A stretch of 29,060 nucleotides of DNA from JBKPIY01 sp046730475. GTDB lineage: Bacteria; Actinomycetota; Thermoleophilia; Solirubrobacterales; 70-9. Both the position numbers and the translations under genes were made by a program. Position 1 is the stretch's first letter. Each line of letters opens with the position of its first letter. The stretch covers positions 1 through 29,060 of the forward strand of contig JBKPIY010000073.1 of the NCBI GenBank assembly GCA_046730475.1. The letters run 5' to 3'. This document shows positions 6,738-14,832 of this stretch, one piece after another. Under the pieces are notes generated by a model. The model ran no database searches. It worked only from the letters and a program-made list of their open reading frames with translations, and was not told where the DNA came from.

Positions 6738-7382
6738 ATGACGGTGATCGAGGTGGACACCCCGCATGGCCAGGCGAACGCCCACCTGCATCCCGCCGAT
6801 CAGCCAAGGGCCGCGCTTATCCTCGGACATGGCGCCGGCGGAGGGGTGGCTTCGCGGGATCTGGTGGCGGTGACGGAGGTCGCGCGCTCGGAGGGCGTCA
6901 GCGTCGCGCTCGTCGAGCAGCCCTACCGGGTCGCCGGGCGACGCTCTCCGCCTCCGGCGCACCGGCTCGACGCCGCCTGGACGGCGGTGGTCGAGCACCT
7001 GCTCGAGGGCGAGCTGCGCGGGTTGCCGCTGGTCGTGGGCGGTCGGTCCCTGGGGGCGCGGGTGGCGTGCCGCACCGCGCGGGCGACCGGTGCCGTCGCG
7101 GTGCTATGCCTCGCGTTTCCGCTGCAGCCGCCGCATCGCCGGTCCGCGGCGACCGCGACACCGAGCCGTCTCCCCGAGCTCGAGGAGGTGACGGTGCCGA
7201 CGCTGGTCGTGCAAGGTGAGCGAGACCGGTTCGGCATTCCGCCCGCCACCGCGGATCGCAAGGTGGTGCAGGTGCCGGGCGACCACGGCCTGAGGACGGA
7301 CGTCGAGGCCGTGGCCGCCGCCGTACGAGCTTGGCTTCCCGGCGTCGTCCGTCAGGCGGCGGGGACCGCGATCCCCGGATAA
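6738..7382 (+). CDS. Alpha/beta hydrolase of the KANL3/TEX30-like family
   Basis: A 214-residue protein. LILGHGAGGGVASRDL (about 27-42) is the oxyanion-loop region, GGRSLGARVA (S104) the nucleophile elbow GxSxG, VPTLVVQGERDRFG (D163) the acid strand and VPGDHGLR (H183) the histidine, so a complete Ser-Asp-His triad is visible. The short size and the GHGAGG plus GGRSLGAR motifs match the small alpha/beta-hydrolases annotated as dienelactone hydrolase-like or KANL3/Tex30 family. Cytoplasmic, no signal peptide. The substrate cannot be told. It is followed by a secreted-protein gene with its own promoter. Confidence 0.85.
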   Translation: MTVIEVDTPHGQANAHLHPADQPRAALILGHGAGGGVASRDLVAVTEVARSEGVSVALVEQPYRVAGRRSPPPAHRLDAAWTAVVEHLLEGELRGLPLVVGGRSLGARVACRTARATGAVAVLCLAFPLQPPHRRSAATATPSRLPELEEVTVPTLVVQGERDRFGIPPATADRKVVQVPGDHGLRTDVEAVAAAVRAWLPGVVRQAAGTAIPG

Positions 7383-7410
7383 TCGATCAGGTGGCCGAGC
7401 GGGCCTGAAC

Positions 7411-7416
7411 TAGGCT
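7411..7416 (+). promoter_or_regulatory. Putative -10 box of a leaderless promoter (TAGGCT)
   Basis: TAGGCT ends 7 bases before the GTG at 7424; no Shine-Dalgarno precedes that GTG. This supports both the start choice and a leaderless transcript. Confidence 0.5.
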
Positions 7417-7423
7417 TCCGGCA

Positions 7424-7894
7424 GTGCCAGGAGATCCCATTACCCGCCCGCGATCGCTCTTGGTCCTCGTCGTTGCGCTCGCCGGCGTCAGTGGCTTGGT
7501 TTCTGCAGCCTCGGGAGCGACCGCCGGTGATCCATCGGTCGCCGTTGCTGCGAAGCGGGTCTACTTCGAGGACGCGGCACACAAGGCGCGCATACGGCCC
7601 AAGCGGATCAGACTAGAGGTTGGCGCAGGAGCGCTTTTCCGGGCGCGCCGCCTCAACCGGTGGCTCGGGTGGGGACGGAGGACCACCCGAGCGCACGGCC
7701 GGCTGATCTACAACACATGCGATCCGTTCTGCGCTGCCGGGAACTACGCGAACGAGCCAGGCTGGGCCAAGCTCTCTCGCATCCGTCGATGTGGCCGTCG
7801 CTTGCACTACACGCGGGTCAAACTCCGTCTGGACGGAAGCGAGCGAGCTCTGCTGAGGACAAAGCTCACCTGCGAGGGCGACGAAGCCTTCTAA
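7424..7894 (+). CDS. Secreted small basic protein of unknown function
   Basis: A 156-residue protein. The start MPGDPITRPRS is followed by a hydrophobic core LLVLVVALAGVSGLVSA and a probable signal cleavage near SAASGATA (about residue 33). The mature part has RVYFEDAAHKARIRPKRIRL, then a patch GWGRRTTRAHGRLIYNTCD with cysteines in NTCDPFCAAGNY, IRRCGRRL and LTCEGDE. The four cysteines suggest two disulphides outside the cytoplasm. I believe similar small exported proteins with a THARGRLxYNxCxPxCAxG motif occur in Solirubrobacterales, but I know no function. The GTG start is supported by the -10 spacing. Confidence 0.8.
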   Translation: MPGDPITRPRSLLVLVVALAGVSGLVSAASGATAGDPSVAVAAKRVYFEDAAHKARIRPKRIRLEVGAGALFRARRLNRWLGWGRRTTRAHGRLIYNTCDPFCAAGNYANEPGWAKLSRIRRCGRRLHYTRVKLRLDGSERALLRTKLTCEGDEAF

Positions 7895-7949
7895 GCGTCT
7901 ACGGCGGTCGCTCCGCCGACTCGCCAGACTCACCTCGGCGAGCCACGCC

Positions 7950-9110
7950 ATGCTCATCGACTTGCACGCCCACTATCCCATGCACCTCATTCCTCGGAAC
8001 GAGGGGACCGCCCATCACGGATTGCTGAACTGGCGTGGCGCTGTGTGGCGAGCGCGCCTCGTGAACTTTCTGTCGCGCGTCTTCGGTTACGAAGGGCCCA
8101 GCGGGGAACCCGGGGTCACGATCGAGCTGATGAGAGAAGGCGACGTTGGCGTGCTGCTCTCGGTCCTCTACAACCCCCTCGACGAGATGGACCTCTCGAA
8201 GAGGTACGGCGCCCCACCCGATCGCTCGTATCTCCCGTCCCTCCTCGGGCAGCTCGAGTCGGTCGAGGACAGTGTCGCCTCGGATCCCGGCGTGGCCGTC
8301 GCCCATTCGGGGGATGAGCTCACCGCCGCCCTCGCCGCGAACCAGAGGGTGCTGGTCCACTGCGTCGAGGGTGGCTTCCACCTTGGCGGCACCGACGAGG
8401 AGATCCGAAACGCGGTCGGCCAGCTGGCGGAACGTGGCGTCGCCTACATCACCCTGGCCCATCTCTTCTGGAGGGATATCGCGACCAACGCGCCGGCGCT
8501 CCCATTTCTTCCGGACGCCCTCTACCCCCTCATCTTCCGCCAGCCACGGAAGGGCATCAGCGAGCTCGGCACGATCGCGGCGGAGGCGATGCTCGAGCAC
8601 CGGATCCTGATCGATACCACCCACATGTCCTCCCGAGCGACCGCCGCCACGCTCGATTTGATGGACCGCCGCGACCCGAACAAGGAGATACCGGTTCTGG
8701 CTACCCACGAGGCGTGCCGACTCGGACCCCTCCGCCGACGGGAGTACAACCTCTCCGATCACACCGTCCGCCGAATCGCCCAGCGCCGCGGCCTGATCGG
8801 GATCATCCTCTGCCCCCACTACATCCTCGGCGGAGGCCCGCTCCGGACCAAGCAGACGGCGGACTTCAAGGCATCGGTCGACGCTCTCTGCACCCACATC
8901 GATCACATTCACGACGTGACCAAGTCGCTCGATCACGTGGGTATCGGCTCCGATCTCGATGGTTGGATCAAGCCAGCGCTGACCGGGCTCGGCCACCTCG
9001 GGCAGATGGCGGCCCTACAGGCCGAGTTGCGGCAGCGCTATGGCGAGGCCGACGCCGAGAAGATCTGCTCCGGCAACGCCGTTCGCGTTCTCACCACCGC
9101 CTGGAGATAG
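7950..9110 (+). CDS. Membrane dipeptidase (peptidase M19 family)
   Basis: A 386-residue protein of the renal dipeptidase family. N-terminal LIDLHAHYP gives metal ligands H6 and H8. LVHCVEGGFHLGG (E140) supplies the bridging acid. Next come AYITLAHLFWRD, ILIDTTHMS and VLATHEACR (histidine ligands), and HVGIGSDLDG (catalytic Asp). The C-terminal ICSGNAVRVL matches the family's usual GxNxLRV end. All active-site positions I can check are present, so it is probably active on dipeptides or related amide substrates. There is no signal peptide, so it is likely cytoplasmic. The ATG at 7950 has neither a good ribosome site nor a clear -10 box, and 55 bases separate it from the preceding gene, so it may be read from upstream. 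Confidence 0.9.
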   Translation: MLIDLHAHYPMHLIPRNEGTAHHGLLNWRGAVWRARLVNFLSRVFGYEGPSGEPGVTIELMREGDVGVLLSVLYNPLDEMDLSKRYGAPPDRSYLPSLLGQLESVEDSVASDPGVAVAHSGDELTAALAANQRVLVHCVEGGFHLGGTDEEIRNAVGQLAERGVAYITLAHLFWRDIATNAPALPFLPDALYPLIFRQPRKGISELGTIAAEAMLEHRILIDTTHMSSRATAATLDLMDRRDPNKEIPVLATHEACRLGPLRRREYNLSDHTVRRIAQRRGLIGIILCPHYILGGGPLRTKQTADFKASVDALCTHIDHIHDVTKSLDHVGIGSDLDGWIKPALTGLGHLGQMAALQAELRQRYGEADAEKICSGNAVRVLTTAWR

Positions 9111-9218
9111 GGCCATCGACCTCCCACGCGAGCCCGGCTCGACCATGTGCCGGACGTTTTCTTGTCTCGGCATTCGCGGAGGTGGCCACACTCGCGGGCA
9201 CGCGCTTGACCGGGTGCC

Positions 9219-9224
9219 TAAGCT
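9219..9224 (+). promoter_or_regulatory. Putative -10 box of a leaderless promoter (TAAGCT)
   Basis: TAAGCT ends 7 bases before the ATG at 9232. A TTGACC at 9206-9211 is too close to act as its -35. Confidence 0.4.
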
Positions 9225-9231
9225 CCGGGTG

Positions 9232-9456
9232 ATGGCGAGGAGCAGCCGGCGGTGCGGGAGCGGACACGAACGTGGGCGGGTCGCGTGGGGCCCGCGCGGG
9301 CTCGACCTCCCTGGGCCATCCCGGCGAATACGGGTCGAGCCGATTCGCCTTCCTGAGCCGGCGCGGCGCCCGACCGAGGATCCTCGCCGGCCCGCCAAGC
9401 GGCCGCAGCCCACTCCCGAGCCGGGGAAGCCCGAGCGGAAGCGGACCCCGGCGTGA
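9232..9456 (+). CDS. Small Arg/Pro-rich basic protein
   Basis: A 74-residue frame starting MARSSRRCGSGHERGRVAWG, continuing GLDLPGPSRRIRVEPIRLPE and ending in a Pro/Arg/Lys-rich tail (PEPGKPERKRTPA). It is highly basic, low complexity after residue 35, with no membrane segment. Support for it being real: the ATG follows a -10 box at leaderless spacing, and its TGA overlaps the GTG of the next gene (GTGA at 9453-9456). It could bind nucleic acid or the next protein, but nothing in the sequence shows this. It could also be a leader frame for the next gene. Confidence 0.5.
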   Translation: MARSSRRCGSGHERGRVAWGPRGLDLPGPSRRIRVEPIRLPEPARRPTEDPRRPAKRPQPTPEPGKPERKRTPA

Positions 9457-9974
9457 GCGCCGCCCCGGACTTCGCCTCCGCGGTGGCCGGCTATCGGGCT
9501 TGGCAACTGGGTCCGGGCGGCTTCCTGTTCCCGCTCGCGCTCCCGGCGGCGCCGCCGTGGGAGCCCGGGGTGAACCGCGCCCGCTGCTTCGCCGGCCGAC
9601 GGCACCATGCCGACGAGGCCCCCGGAGCCGACTGCACGTGCGGGCTGCATGCGCTCCACGACGCCTGCGATGGCCGGCTCAAGCTCGGACACCCAGCGGT
9701 GGGAGCGATCGCGGCGTGGGGCGAGATCGAGGTCTACGCCGGGGGCTTCCGGGCCGAGTACGCGACCGTCATCGCCCTCGTCCATCAGCCGTCGCGCTCT
9801 AGCGGCCTGCCCCTCCGGGTCCGCGAGGCGGCCCGCCGCTATGGCGTGCGGCTCGTCTCGCTCGCCGCGCTCGAGGCGGAGGCCAGGGAGTTTGCCCTGC
9901 CACTGCCCGACGAGATCCTCCCGAAGCGCCACGTCGCATCGGTGCTAGCTCGGCACCCAGCGCAAAGCCGATAA
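9453..9974 (+). CDS. Uncharacterised actinobacterial protein with an HH/CxCG motif
   Basis: A 173-residue protein beginning with GTG at 9453 (overlap with the preceding frame). It shows GYRAWQLGPGGFLFPLALP, then RHHADEAPGADCTCGLHALH, with cysteines in CxC and several nearby histidines that could bind zinc, then GAIAAWGEIEVYAGGFRAEY, and a C-terminal ADP/helix region LPDEILPKRH. This order (W...G.L.S/P...H.AP...C.CG.YA.HD...G.V..WG.V..H..G.RAEYA) is that of a widespread family of actinobacterial proteins without known function, recalled from memory. No signal or membrane segment. Its last codons lie within a hairpin. Confidence 0.7.
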   Translation: MSAAPDFASAVAGYRAWQLGPGGFLFPLALPAAPPWEPGVNRARCFAGRRHHADEAPGADCTCGLHALHDACDGRLKLGHPAVGAIAAWGEIEVYAGGFRAEYATVIALVHQPSRSSGLPLRVREAARRYGVRLVSLAALEAEAREFALPLPDEILPKRHVASVLARHPAQSR

Positions 9975-10004
9975 TTCGGATCGGCTTTAGTATGTTCTAG
10001 CCGA
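9964..10004. terminator. Overlapping inverted repeats between two genes (terminator and/or operator)
   Basis: AAAGCCGAT (9964-9972) and ATCGGCTTT (9980-9988) form a perfect 9-base stem with a 7-base loop overlapping the stop of the upstream gene, ending in TTT, like a weak intrinsic terminator. TCGGCT (9981-9986) pairs equally with AGCCGA (9999-10004) around TAGTAT/TATGTT, a possible -10 for the beta-carbonic anhydrase gene. The three copies of the same hexamer suggest alternative hairpins or a regulator site. Confidence 0.45.
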
Positions 10005-10037
10005 AGAACATCGCACCGTGTCCAAAAGGAGGCCGGG

Positions 10038-10529
10038 ATGAGCGCCATCGACGAGTTCCTCGAGAACAACAAGGTCTTCGCGGAGGGCTTCGACAAGGGC
10101 GACCTGCCGCTGCCGCCCGCCAAGAAGGTGGCGATCGTTGCCTGCATGGACGCGCGCCTGAATCCGTATCCGATCCTCGGGCTCTCGATCGGGGACGCCC
10201 ACGTAATCCGCAATGCGGGCGGCGTGATCACGGATGACGAGATCCGCTCCCTGGCGATCTCTCAGCACCTCCTCGGGACTGAGGAGATCATGCTGATCCA
10301 TCACACCGACTGCGGGATGCTCACCTTCAGCGACACGGAATTCGAGCGGACGCTCGAGGAGGAGGCCGGGCAGCGGCCGGAGTGGCGCCCGCGATCATTT
10401 GCCGACCTGGAAGGCGACGTCCGCGACTCGATCCAACGCATAAAGAGGAGCCCCTTCATCCCCAAGAAGGATGAGGTGCGGGGTTTCATTTACGACGTGA
10501 AGACGGGCCGGCTCCAGGAAGTCAGCTGA
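10038..10529 (+). CDS. Beta-carbonic anhydrase
   Basis: A 163-residue enzyme, the same length as the short mycobacterial beta-carbonic anhydrase Rv1284. The zinc ligands are visible: VAIVACMDAR (C36, with D38 and R40 as the catalytic dyad) and LIHHTDCGML (H89, C92). GDAHVIRNAGG, ISQHLLGTEEIML and RGFIYDVKTGRL are also family motifs. It catalyses reversible hydration of CO2 to bicarbonate in the cytoplasm. A strong ribosome site (AAAGGAGG) precedes the ATG at 10038. The gene appears monocistronic, with an inverted-repeat region upstream that may hold its promoter. Confidence 0.95.
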   Translation: MSAIDEFLENNKVFAEGFDKGDLPLPPAKKVAIVACMDARLNPYPILGLSIGDAHVIRNAGGVITDDEIRSLAISQHLLGTEEIMLIHHTDCGMLTFSDTEFERTLEEEAGQRPEWRPRSFADLEGDVRDSIQRIKRSPFIPKKDEVRGFIYDVKTGRLQEVS

Positions 10530-11072
10530 GCACCCGCGAGTGGGACGTTCCGGAGCAGCGACCTGATCCGCCTGGACGCCGTTTACAACACCCTCACGAC
10601 GCCAGCCGGCGTGGTGGGCATCATGCTCGGCTACGCGGTTCGCCGACCATGTGTGCCTCGAGCTCAACCCGGCGGGGTCCAGGACAGCACCGGGGCAGGC
10701 GAGCGCGGGAGCGAGGACCTCGGGGTGATCCGCATGCGGCCTCGTATGCCGCGAGCGCGGGCCGCCGGCAGATCGCGGCGATCGTCGGTTGAGGGGCTCT
10801 CGCCCAGACGCTCGTCGCAGCGGCCCCCTTGATACCGCCCTCGGTTCCGGCCGGCGCGGGAGCGCTCTTGGTACCCAGGCAGGTGTGCGCAATCGTTGGG
10901 GCGGCTGACGATCATGGACGTGACGTGACTCGGTCTTCTCCTCCAGGCTTTCTGTCACCTACGCAGCCAGGTGGTCGCGAGCAGGTAATCGAGCGCCGGC
11001 GCGTTTGGGGACGCTCATCGAGCGCGCCCAGCCCACCGTCCTTTCACCCGGGCCATTACCTTCAGGCGATCC
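10530..11072. other. Gene-free region of about 540 bases
   Basis: Between the carbonic anhydrase and the NADH dehydrogenase genes no frame gives a recognisable protein with start and ribosome site. Short protein-like stretches such as FRSSDLIRLDAVYNTLTTPA (about 10548-10607) and FADHVCLELNPAG (about 10638-10677) appear in different frames and may be remains of a lost gene, but I cannot name it. TACCTT at 11057-11062 may be part of the promoter for the next gene. Confidence 0.35.
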
Positions 11073-12440
11073 ATGGGTGAGACGAGCGTCCACCGCGTCG
11101 TTGTCGTCGGCGGCGGTTTTGGCGGGCTGCAGGCGACGCTGAAGCTCCGCCGAGCCCCGGTCGAGGTGACGCTTGTCGACCGGCGAAACTTCCACCTGTT
11201 CCAGCCGCTCACCTACCAGGTCGCGACCGGGGCGTTGTCGCCCGGCGAGATCGCTTATCCCTTGCGCGCGATCTTCAAGCGCCACCGCAACGTCCGCGTC
11301 CTGATGGCCGAGGTTTCCGACTTCGATCTCGATTCGCACGAGCTGCACCTCCGCCCGGTCGCTGGGGTCCCGGCGCCCCCCTCGATCCCGTACGACACCC
11401 TGATCGTGGCCGGCGGATCACGCTACTCGTACTTCGGCCACGACCACTGGAGCGAGTTCGCGGGCGAGGTGAAGTCGCTCGAGAGCGCACTCACGGTGCG
11501 CGGCCACATCCTCAGTGCCTTCGAGGCCGCCGAGGTGGAGTCCGACCCGAAACGGCGCGCAGCCTGGCTCACGTTCGTTGTGGTCGGCGCCGGCCCCACG
11601 GGCGTGGAGATGGCCGGGCAGATCGCCGAGCTGGCGCGCGACACCCTGCGCCGCGACTTCCGCACGATCGACCCCCGCGCCGGTCGCGTCCTGCTGGTCG
11701 AGGCGGCGGATCGCGTACTGACGAGCTTCCCGCCCTCGCTCTCGGCGAGGGCGGCGCGATCGCTCGAGAGGCTCGGCGTGGCTCCGTTGACCGGTCACAC
11801 CGTGGTGGGCGTCGACGGGGAGGGCTTGACCATCGACGACGGTGGCGGGAAGACGGAGCGCGTTCCCGCCCGCACCGTGATCTGGGCCGCAGGGGTCAAG
11901 GCCTCCGGTCTCGCCTCCAGGTTGGGTGAGCTCACCGGGGCCGAGCGCGACGGCGCCGGCCGCGTGACCGTGGAGCCGGATCTCACGCTCCCCGGCCACC
12001 CCGAGATCTTCGCTCTCGGCGACATGGTTCGCGTGCGCGGCCCGGGCGGCGCGTCCGTGGTCCTGCCCGGGGTGGCACCTGTCGCAATGCAGCAGGGCCG
12101 CTACACGGCGAAGCTCGTGCGGGCTCGCCTGCGCGGCCGCGACACGCCGCCCTTCCGCTACCGCGACAAGGGCAACCTGGCGACCATTGGTCGCGCCGCC
12201 GCAGTCGCCGACATCAAGGGACTGAAGCTGAGCGGTTACATCGCTTGGGCCACCTGGCTGGTCGTCCACCTCTGGTACCTGGTGGGCTTCCAGAACCGCA
12301 TCCTCGTGTTCATCCGCTGGTCGTTCAGCTTTGCGACACACGGCCGCGGCGCCCGCCTGATCACCGGGGAGGCAGCGGAGACCCGCGGAAGCCCGGATCG
12401 GGGCGAGCTCGCGGATGCGAGACGACGCGAACAACGGTGA
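11073..12440 (+). CDS. Type II NADH dehydrogenase (NDH-2)
   Basis: A 455-residue flavoprotein. VVVVGGGFGGLQATLKLR (GxGxxG at about 13-18) binds FAD. RRNFHLFQPLTYQVATGALSP, including the FQPLLYQVA-type segment, is characteristic of NDH-2. A second Rossmann VVVGAGPTGVEMAGQIAEL (about 168) binds NADH. EIFALGDMVRV and VAPVAMQQGRYTAKL (the AxQ quinone-site segment) follow. Near the C-terminus YIAWATWLVVHLWYLVGFQN and RILVFIRWSFSF form the membrane-anchoring amphipathic helices. It oxidises NADH and reduces quinone without pumping protons, on the cytoplasmic face of the membrane. A TACCTT box lies 10 bases before the ATG. The stop overlaps a possible GTG start of the phosphoesterase frame. Confidence 0.93.
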   Translation: MGETSVHRVVVVGGGFGGLQATLKLRRAPVEVTLVDRRNFHLFQPLTYQVATGALSPGEIAYPLRAIFKRHRNVRVLMAEVSDFDLDSHELHLRPVAGVPAPPSIPYDTLIVAGGSRYSYFGHDHWSEFAGEVKSLESALTVRGHILSAFEAAEVESDPKRRAAWLTFVVVGAGPTGVEMAGQIAELARDTLRRDFRTIDPRAGRVLLVEAADRVLTSFPPSLSARAARSLERLGVAPLTGHTVVGVDGEGLTIDDGGGKTERVPARTVIWAAGVKASGLASRLGELTGAERDGAGRVTVEPDLTLPGHPEIFALGDMVRVRGPGGASVVLPGVAPVAMQQGRYTAKLVRARLRGRDTPPFRYRDKGNLATIGRAAAVADIKGLKLSGYIAWATWLVVHLWYLVGFQNRILVFIRWSFSFATHGRGARLITGEAAETRGSPDRGELADARRREQR

Positions 12441-12541
12441 GCGAGGAGCTCGAACCCCGAACGCCCCAAACCACCTCTTCCGGACCGGGGCGCCACCATC
12501 ATCGAGGGTACGAAGGCCGCCTCGTCGGGGAAACTCCCCCT

Positions 12542-13354
12542 GTGCTGATCGCCCAACTGTCTGACCTCCACGTCGGAGGCGCCCGCTACAGCGAGGAGCT
12601 TCTTCGAGCGGCGATCGCGGAGGTGAACACGGCGAGGCCCGACCTGGTTGTCGTCGCCGGCGATCTCACGGACGAGGGATATCCGGATCAGTATCCGATC
12701 GCCAAGCGGGAGCTGCGGGGGATCGAGTGCCCGAACGTGGTGCTCGTGCCGGGCAACCACGACGCCCGCCACGTCGGCTATCTGTACTTCGAGGAGACCC
12801 TTGGCGAGCGCGACTCGCGGCTGCGCCTCGAGCTTCGCGGCTCGACGGTCGCTCTGGTGGCGGTCGACTCGTCGAAGCCCGACCTGGACGAGGGCGAGGT
12901 CGGCCGCGAGCACTACGGCTGGATCGAGGAGGGCTTCGCCGACCACGCGGACCTGCGCATCTTCGTCTGCCATCACCACCTCATGCCGATCCCGGGGACC
13001 GGCCGCGAGCGCAACCAGGTGCTGGACGCCGGCGATGTCCTCTCGCTGTTGCGCCGGCTGGAGGTCGAGCTCGTCCTCTCCGGTCACCGGCACGTGCCCT
13101 ATGTGTGGCCGGTGGCGGGCATGTTCATCGTCCACTCCGGGACGGTGTCGACTCTGCGCACGCGCGGCTTCCCTCACCCCGCCTACAACCTGATCCGCGT
13201 CGACGAGGACCGGATCGCGGTCGAGCTGCGCATCCCCGGCGGCGACCGGCAGAGCCTCGGCGAGTATCCGCGGGATTGGCCGCCCGAGCTCTCGGCTCGC
13301 CACCGCGACCTCTTGATGCGCACTCCCCGTGGCACTCCCCTGGCCAACGACTGA
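12542..13354 (+). CDS. Calcineurin-like phosphoesterase (CpdA/Icc type)
   Basis: Counted from GTG at 12542 the protein has 270 residues. Metal-binding motifs in order: LIAQLSDLHVGG (D8, H10), VVVAGDLTDEG, VVLVPGNHDARH, IFVCHHHLMPIPG and LVLSGHRHVPYVW. This is the complete set of the class III cyclic-nucleotide/metallophosphoesterase family. The frame is also open from a GTG at 12437 that overlaps the NDH-2 stop, which would add 35 low-complexity residues. I prefer 12542 because the family begins with the M-x-I-A-Q-x-S-D-L-H strand, but coupling makes the earlier start possible. Substrate could be cAMP or another phosphodiester. Co-transcription with NDH-2 is likely. Confidence 0.88.
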   Translation: MLIAQLSDLHVGGARYSEELLRAAIAEVNTARPDLVVVAGDLTDEGYPDQYPIAKRELRGIECPNVVLVPGNHDARHVGYLYFEETLGERDSRLRLELRGSTVALVAVDSSKPDLDEGEVGREHYGWIEEGFADHADLRIFVCHHHLMPIPGTGRERNQVLDAGDVLSLLRRLEVELVLSGHRHVPYVWPVAGMFIVHSGTVSTLRTRGFPHPAYNLIRVDEDRIAVELRIPGGDRQSLGEYPRDWPPELSARHRDLLMRTPRGTPLAND

Positions 13355-13359
13355 CCTCG

Positions 13360-13371
13360 CGGGCTAGCCCG
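13360..13371 (+). terminator. Short palindrome after the phosphoesterase gene
   Basis: CGGGCTAGCCCG is a perfect 12-base palindrome a few bases past the stop. It is followed by a C/T-rich run rather than a clear U tract, so terminator function is only possible. Confidence 0.3.
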
Positions 13372-13515
13372 TCCCCCTCTCGCATCCCGTTGGGCCAACG
13401 ATCCGGGGATCCGGCGCAGTGAGCGTGGCTCCAGGGAAGGATCGCCCAATTAGAAAGCGAGAGGGGGGTCCGCACTAGTCGCCAAGGGTGCCCGAAAAAG
13501 AAAGATGCGCCTCGA

Positions 13516-14448
13516 TCACGCGGAGACCAAGTGGAACGCCGCGCCGGCGAGGACCACCCACGCGGTCCAGAAGGCGACGTAGAAGGCCGTGACGCGGGGG
13601 GCAAGGACGGCCCTGGACATGACCACCGTCGGGAGGCACATCCCGACCGATCCGAGTAGGAAGGTCAGCGAGGGGCCGGGCCCCACCCCGCTGGCCAACA
13701 CCGCATAGGTGAGCGGGACCTCCTCGCCCTGGCAGACGTAGATCGGGGCGCCGAGGACGGCGGCGAGCATAAAGGCGAGCGGTCCGCCCGCGCCGCCGAT
13801 CAGATCGGGGATGGCGTCCTCGGGCAGAAGCGCCGTCACCACTGCCGCCAGGACCATTCCGGCGAGGAAGTAGGGGAGGACGGTCCGGCCAAGCGCGAGC
13901 GTCTCGTCGACGAGGCGGCGCGCGGCGGCGACAGCGTGCCGGTTCCCGTCCTCGCGAGCATCGTCCTCATCGACGCAACACTCATCCTGGGTTGGGGCGC
14001 CGCCGGCGATGGGGCGAAGCCGGCGGGGCGCCTCGAACCAGCGCTCGAAGCGGTTGATCAAGAGGCCGATCGCGGCGCTGCCCGCGATCGCGGCGATCAC
14101 CCGCGCCGCGGCCATCCGCCAGCCGAGCATCGACCAGGTGAGCGCCACCGTGATCGGGCTGAGCAGCGGCGCCACGAAGACGAGCGCGGTCAGGGTGCCG
14201 AGCCGCTGGCCGGCGAAGCCGCGCAGGCCCATGGCCAGCGGGATCGTGGTGCGCGAGCAGCCCGGGAGCAGGGCGCCGGCCGCGATCGCCACCGGCAGCC
14301 CGGCCCGCCCGCCGAGCAGGCGGCCGGCAAGCTCGGCGGGGACGAAGGCCCGGATCGCGGCGGCGGCGAGGAGGCCGATCGCGAGCCAGGGCAGCACGCT
14401 CGCCGTGAGGTGCGCGAACCGATCGGCGACCTCGACCAGCGCGGACAT
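13516..14448 (-). CDS. Permease of the ArsP/YraQ (SO_0444-like) family
   Basis: A 310-residue inner-membrane protein with about eight hydrophobic segments in two repeats. The first half has GALLPGCSRTTIPLAMGLRG (C64) and VFVAPLLSPITVAL. The second half has GAPIYVCQGEEVPLTYAVL and GVGPGPSLTFLLGSVGMCLP. Between them is an acidic loop with ECCVDEDD, a possible metal-binding cysteine pair. These motifs are those of the DUF318/ArsP permeases, which include organoarsenical and Cu/Zn efflux candidates. It follows the ArsR gene by 9 bases with no ribosome site of its own, so translation is probably coupled to it. The start could be GTG at 14451 or ATG at 14448. Substrate metal not shown; arsenic, copper or zinc all possible. 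Confidence 0.88.
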   Translation of the reverse strand: MSALVEVADRFAHLTASVLPWLAIGLLAAAAIRAFVPAELAGRLLGGRAGLPVAIAAGALLPGCSRTTIPLAMGLRGFAGQRLGTLTALVFVAPLLSPITVALTWSMLGWRMAAARVIAAIAGSAAIGLLINRFERWFEAPRRLRPIAGGAPTQDECCVDEDDAREDGNRHAVAAARRLVDETLALGRTVLPYFLAGMVLAAVVTALLPEDAIPDLIGGAGGPLAFMLAAVLGAPIYVCQGEEVPLTYAVLASGVGPGPSLTFLLGSVGMCLPTVVMSRAVLAPRVTAFYVAFWTAWVVLAGAAFHLVSA

Positions 14449-14457
14449 CACGACGAT

Positions 14458-14829
14458 CTAACCGCGGGCCGGCGGTGCCTCCTGAGCCAGGCAGAGGCCG
14501 GCCTCGAGCACCGCCGTCACGCAGGAATCGAGCACCCGGTAGTAGATCTTCGTCCCCTCGCGGCGGGTACCGAGGATTCCCCGATCGACCAGCCGCTGGA
14601 GCTGGTTTGAGACTGCCTGCGAGCTCATCCCGACCGCCTCGGCGAGCTCTGACACACAAAGCTCCTCCGAGCGCTCGAGGGCGTGGAGCAGCCGGAGCCG
14701 GCTCTCGTTTGCCAGAACCTTGAACATCGCCGCCAGGCCGCTCGCCTCTCCGGGCTCGAGTAGCTCCCGCTCCCTGAGGCTGGGCTTCGCGGGGTCGCAC
14801 AAGGCTGCCTGCACCAGTTCGCTCGACAT
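14458..14829 (-). CDS. ArsR/SmtB-family repressor of the permease operon
   Basis: A 123-residue winged-helix protein: FKVLANESRLRLLHALER, then CVSELAEAVGMSSQAVSNQL (recognition helix) and RRLVDRGILGTRREGTKIYY-like wing (LVDRGILGTRREGTKIYYRV). Cysteines in ELCVSELAE (the ELCVCD-like metal site with one Cys), near the N-terminus (ALCDPAK) and at the C-terminus (DSCVTA, GLCLAQ) could sense metal or metalloid. The ATG at 14829 is preferred to upstream GTG candidates because a -10 box lies 7 bases before it and the operator lies in between. Family: repressor released by metal ions. It sits directly upstream of a permease it probably controls. Confidence 0.9.
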   Translation of the reverse strand: MSSELVQAALCDPAKPSLRERELLEPGEASGLAAMFKVLANESRLRLLHALERSEELCVSELAEAVGMSSQAVSNQLQRLVDRGILGTRREGTKIYYRVLDSCVTAVLEAGLCLAQEAPPARG

Positions 14830-14832
14830 TTG

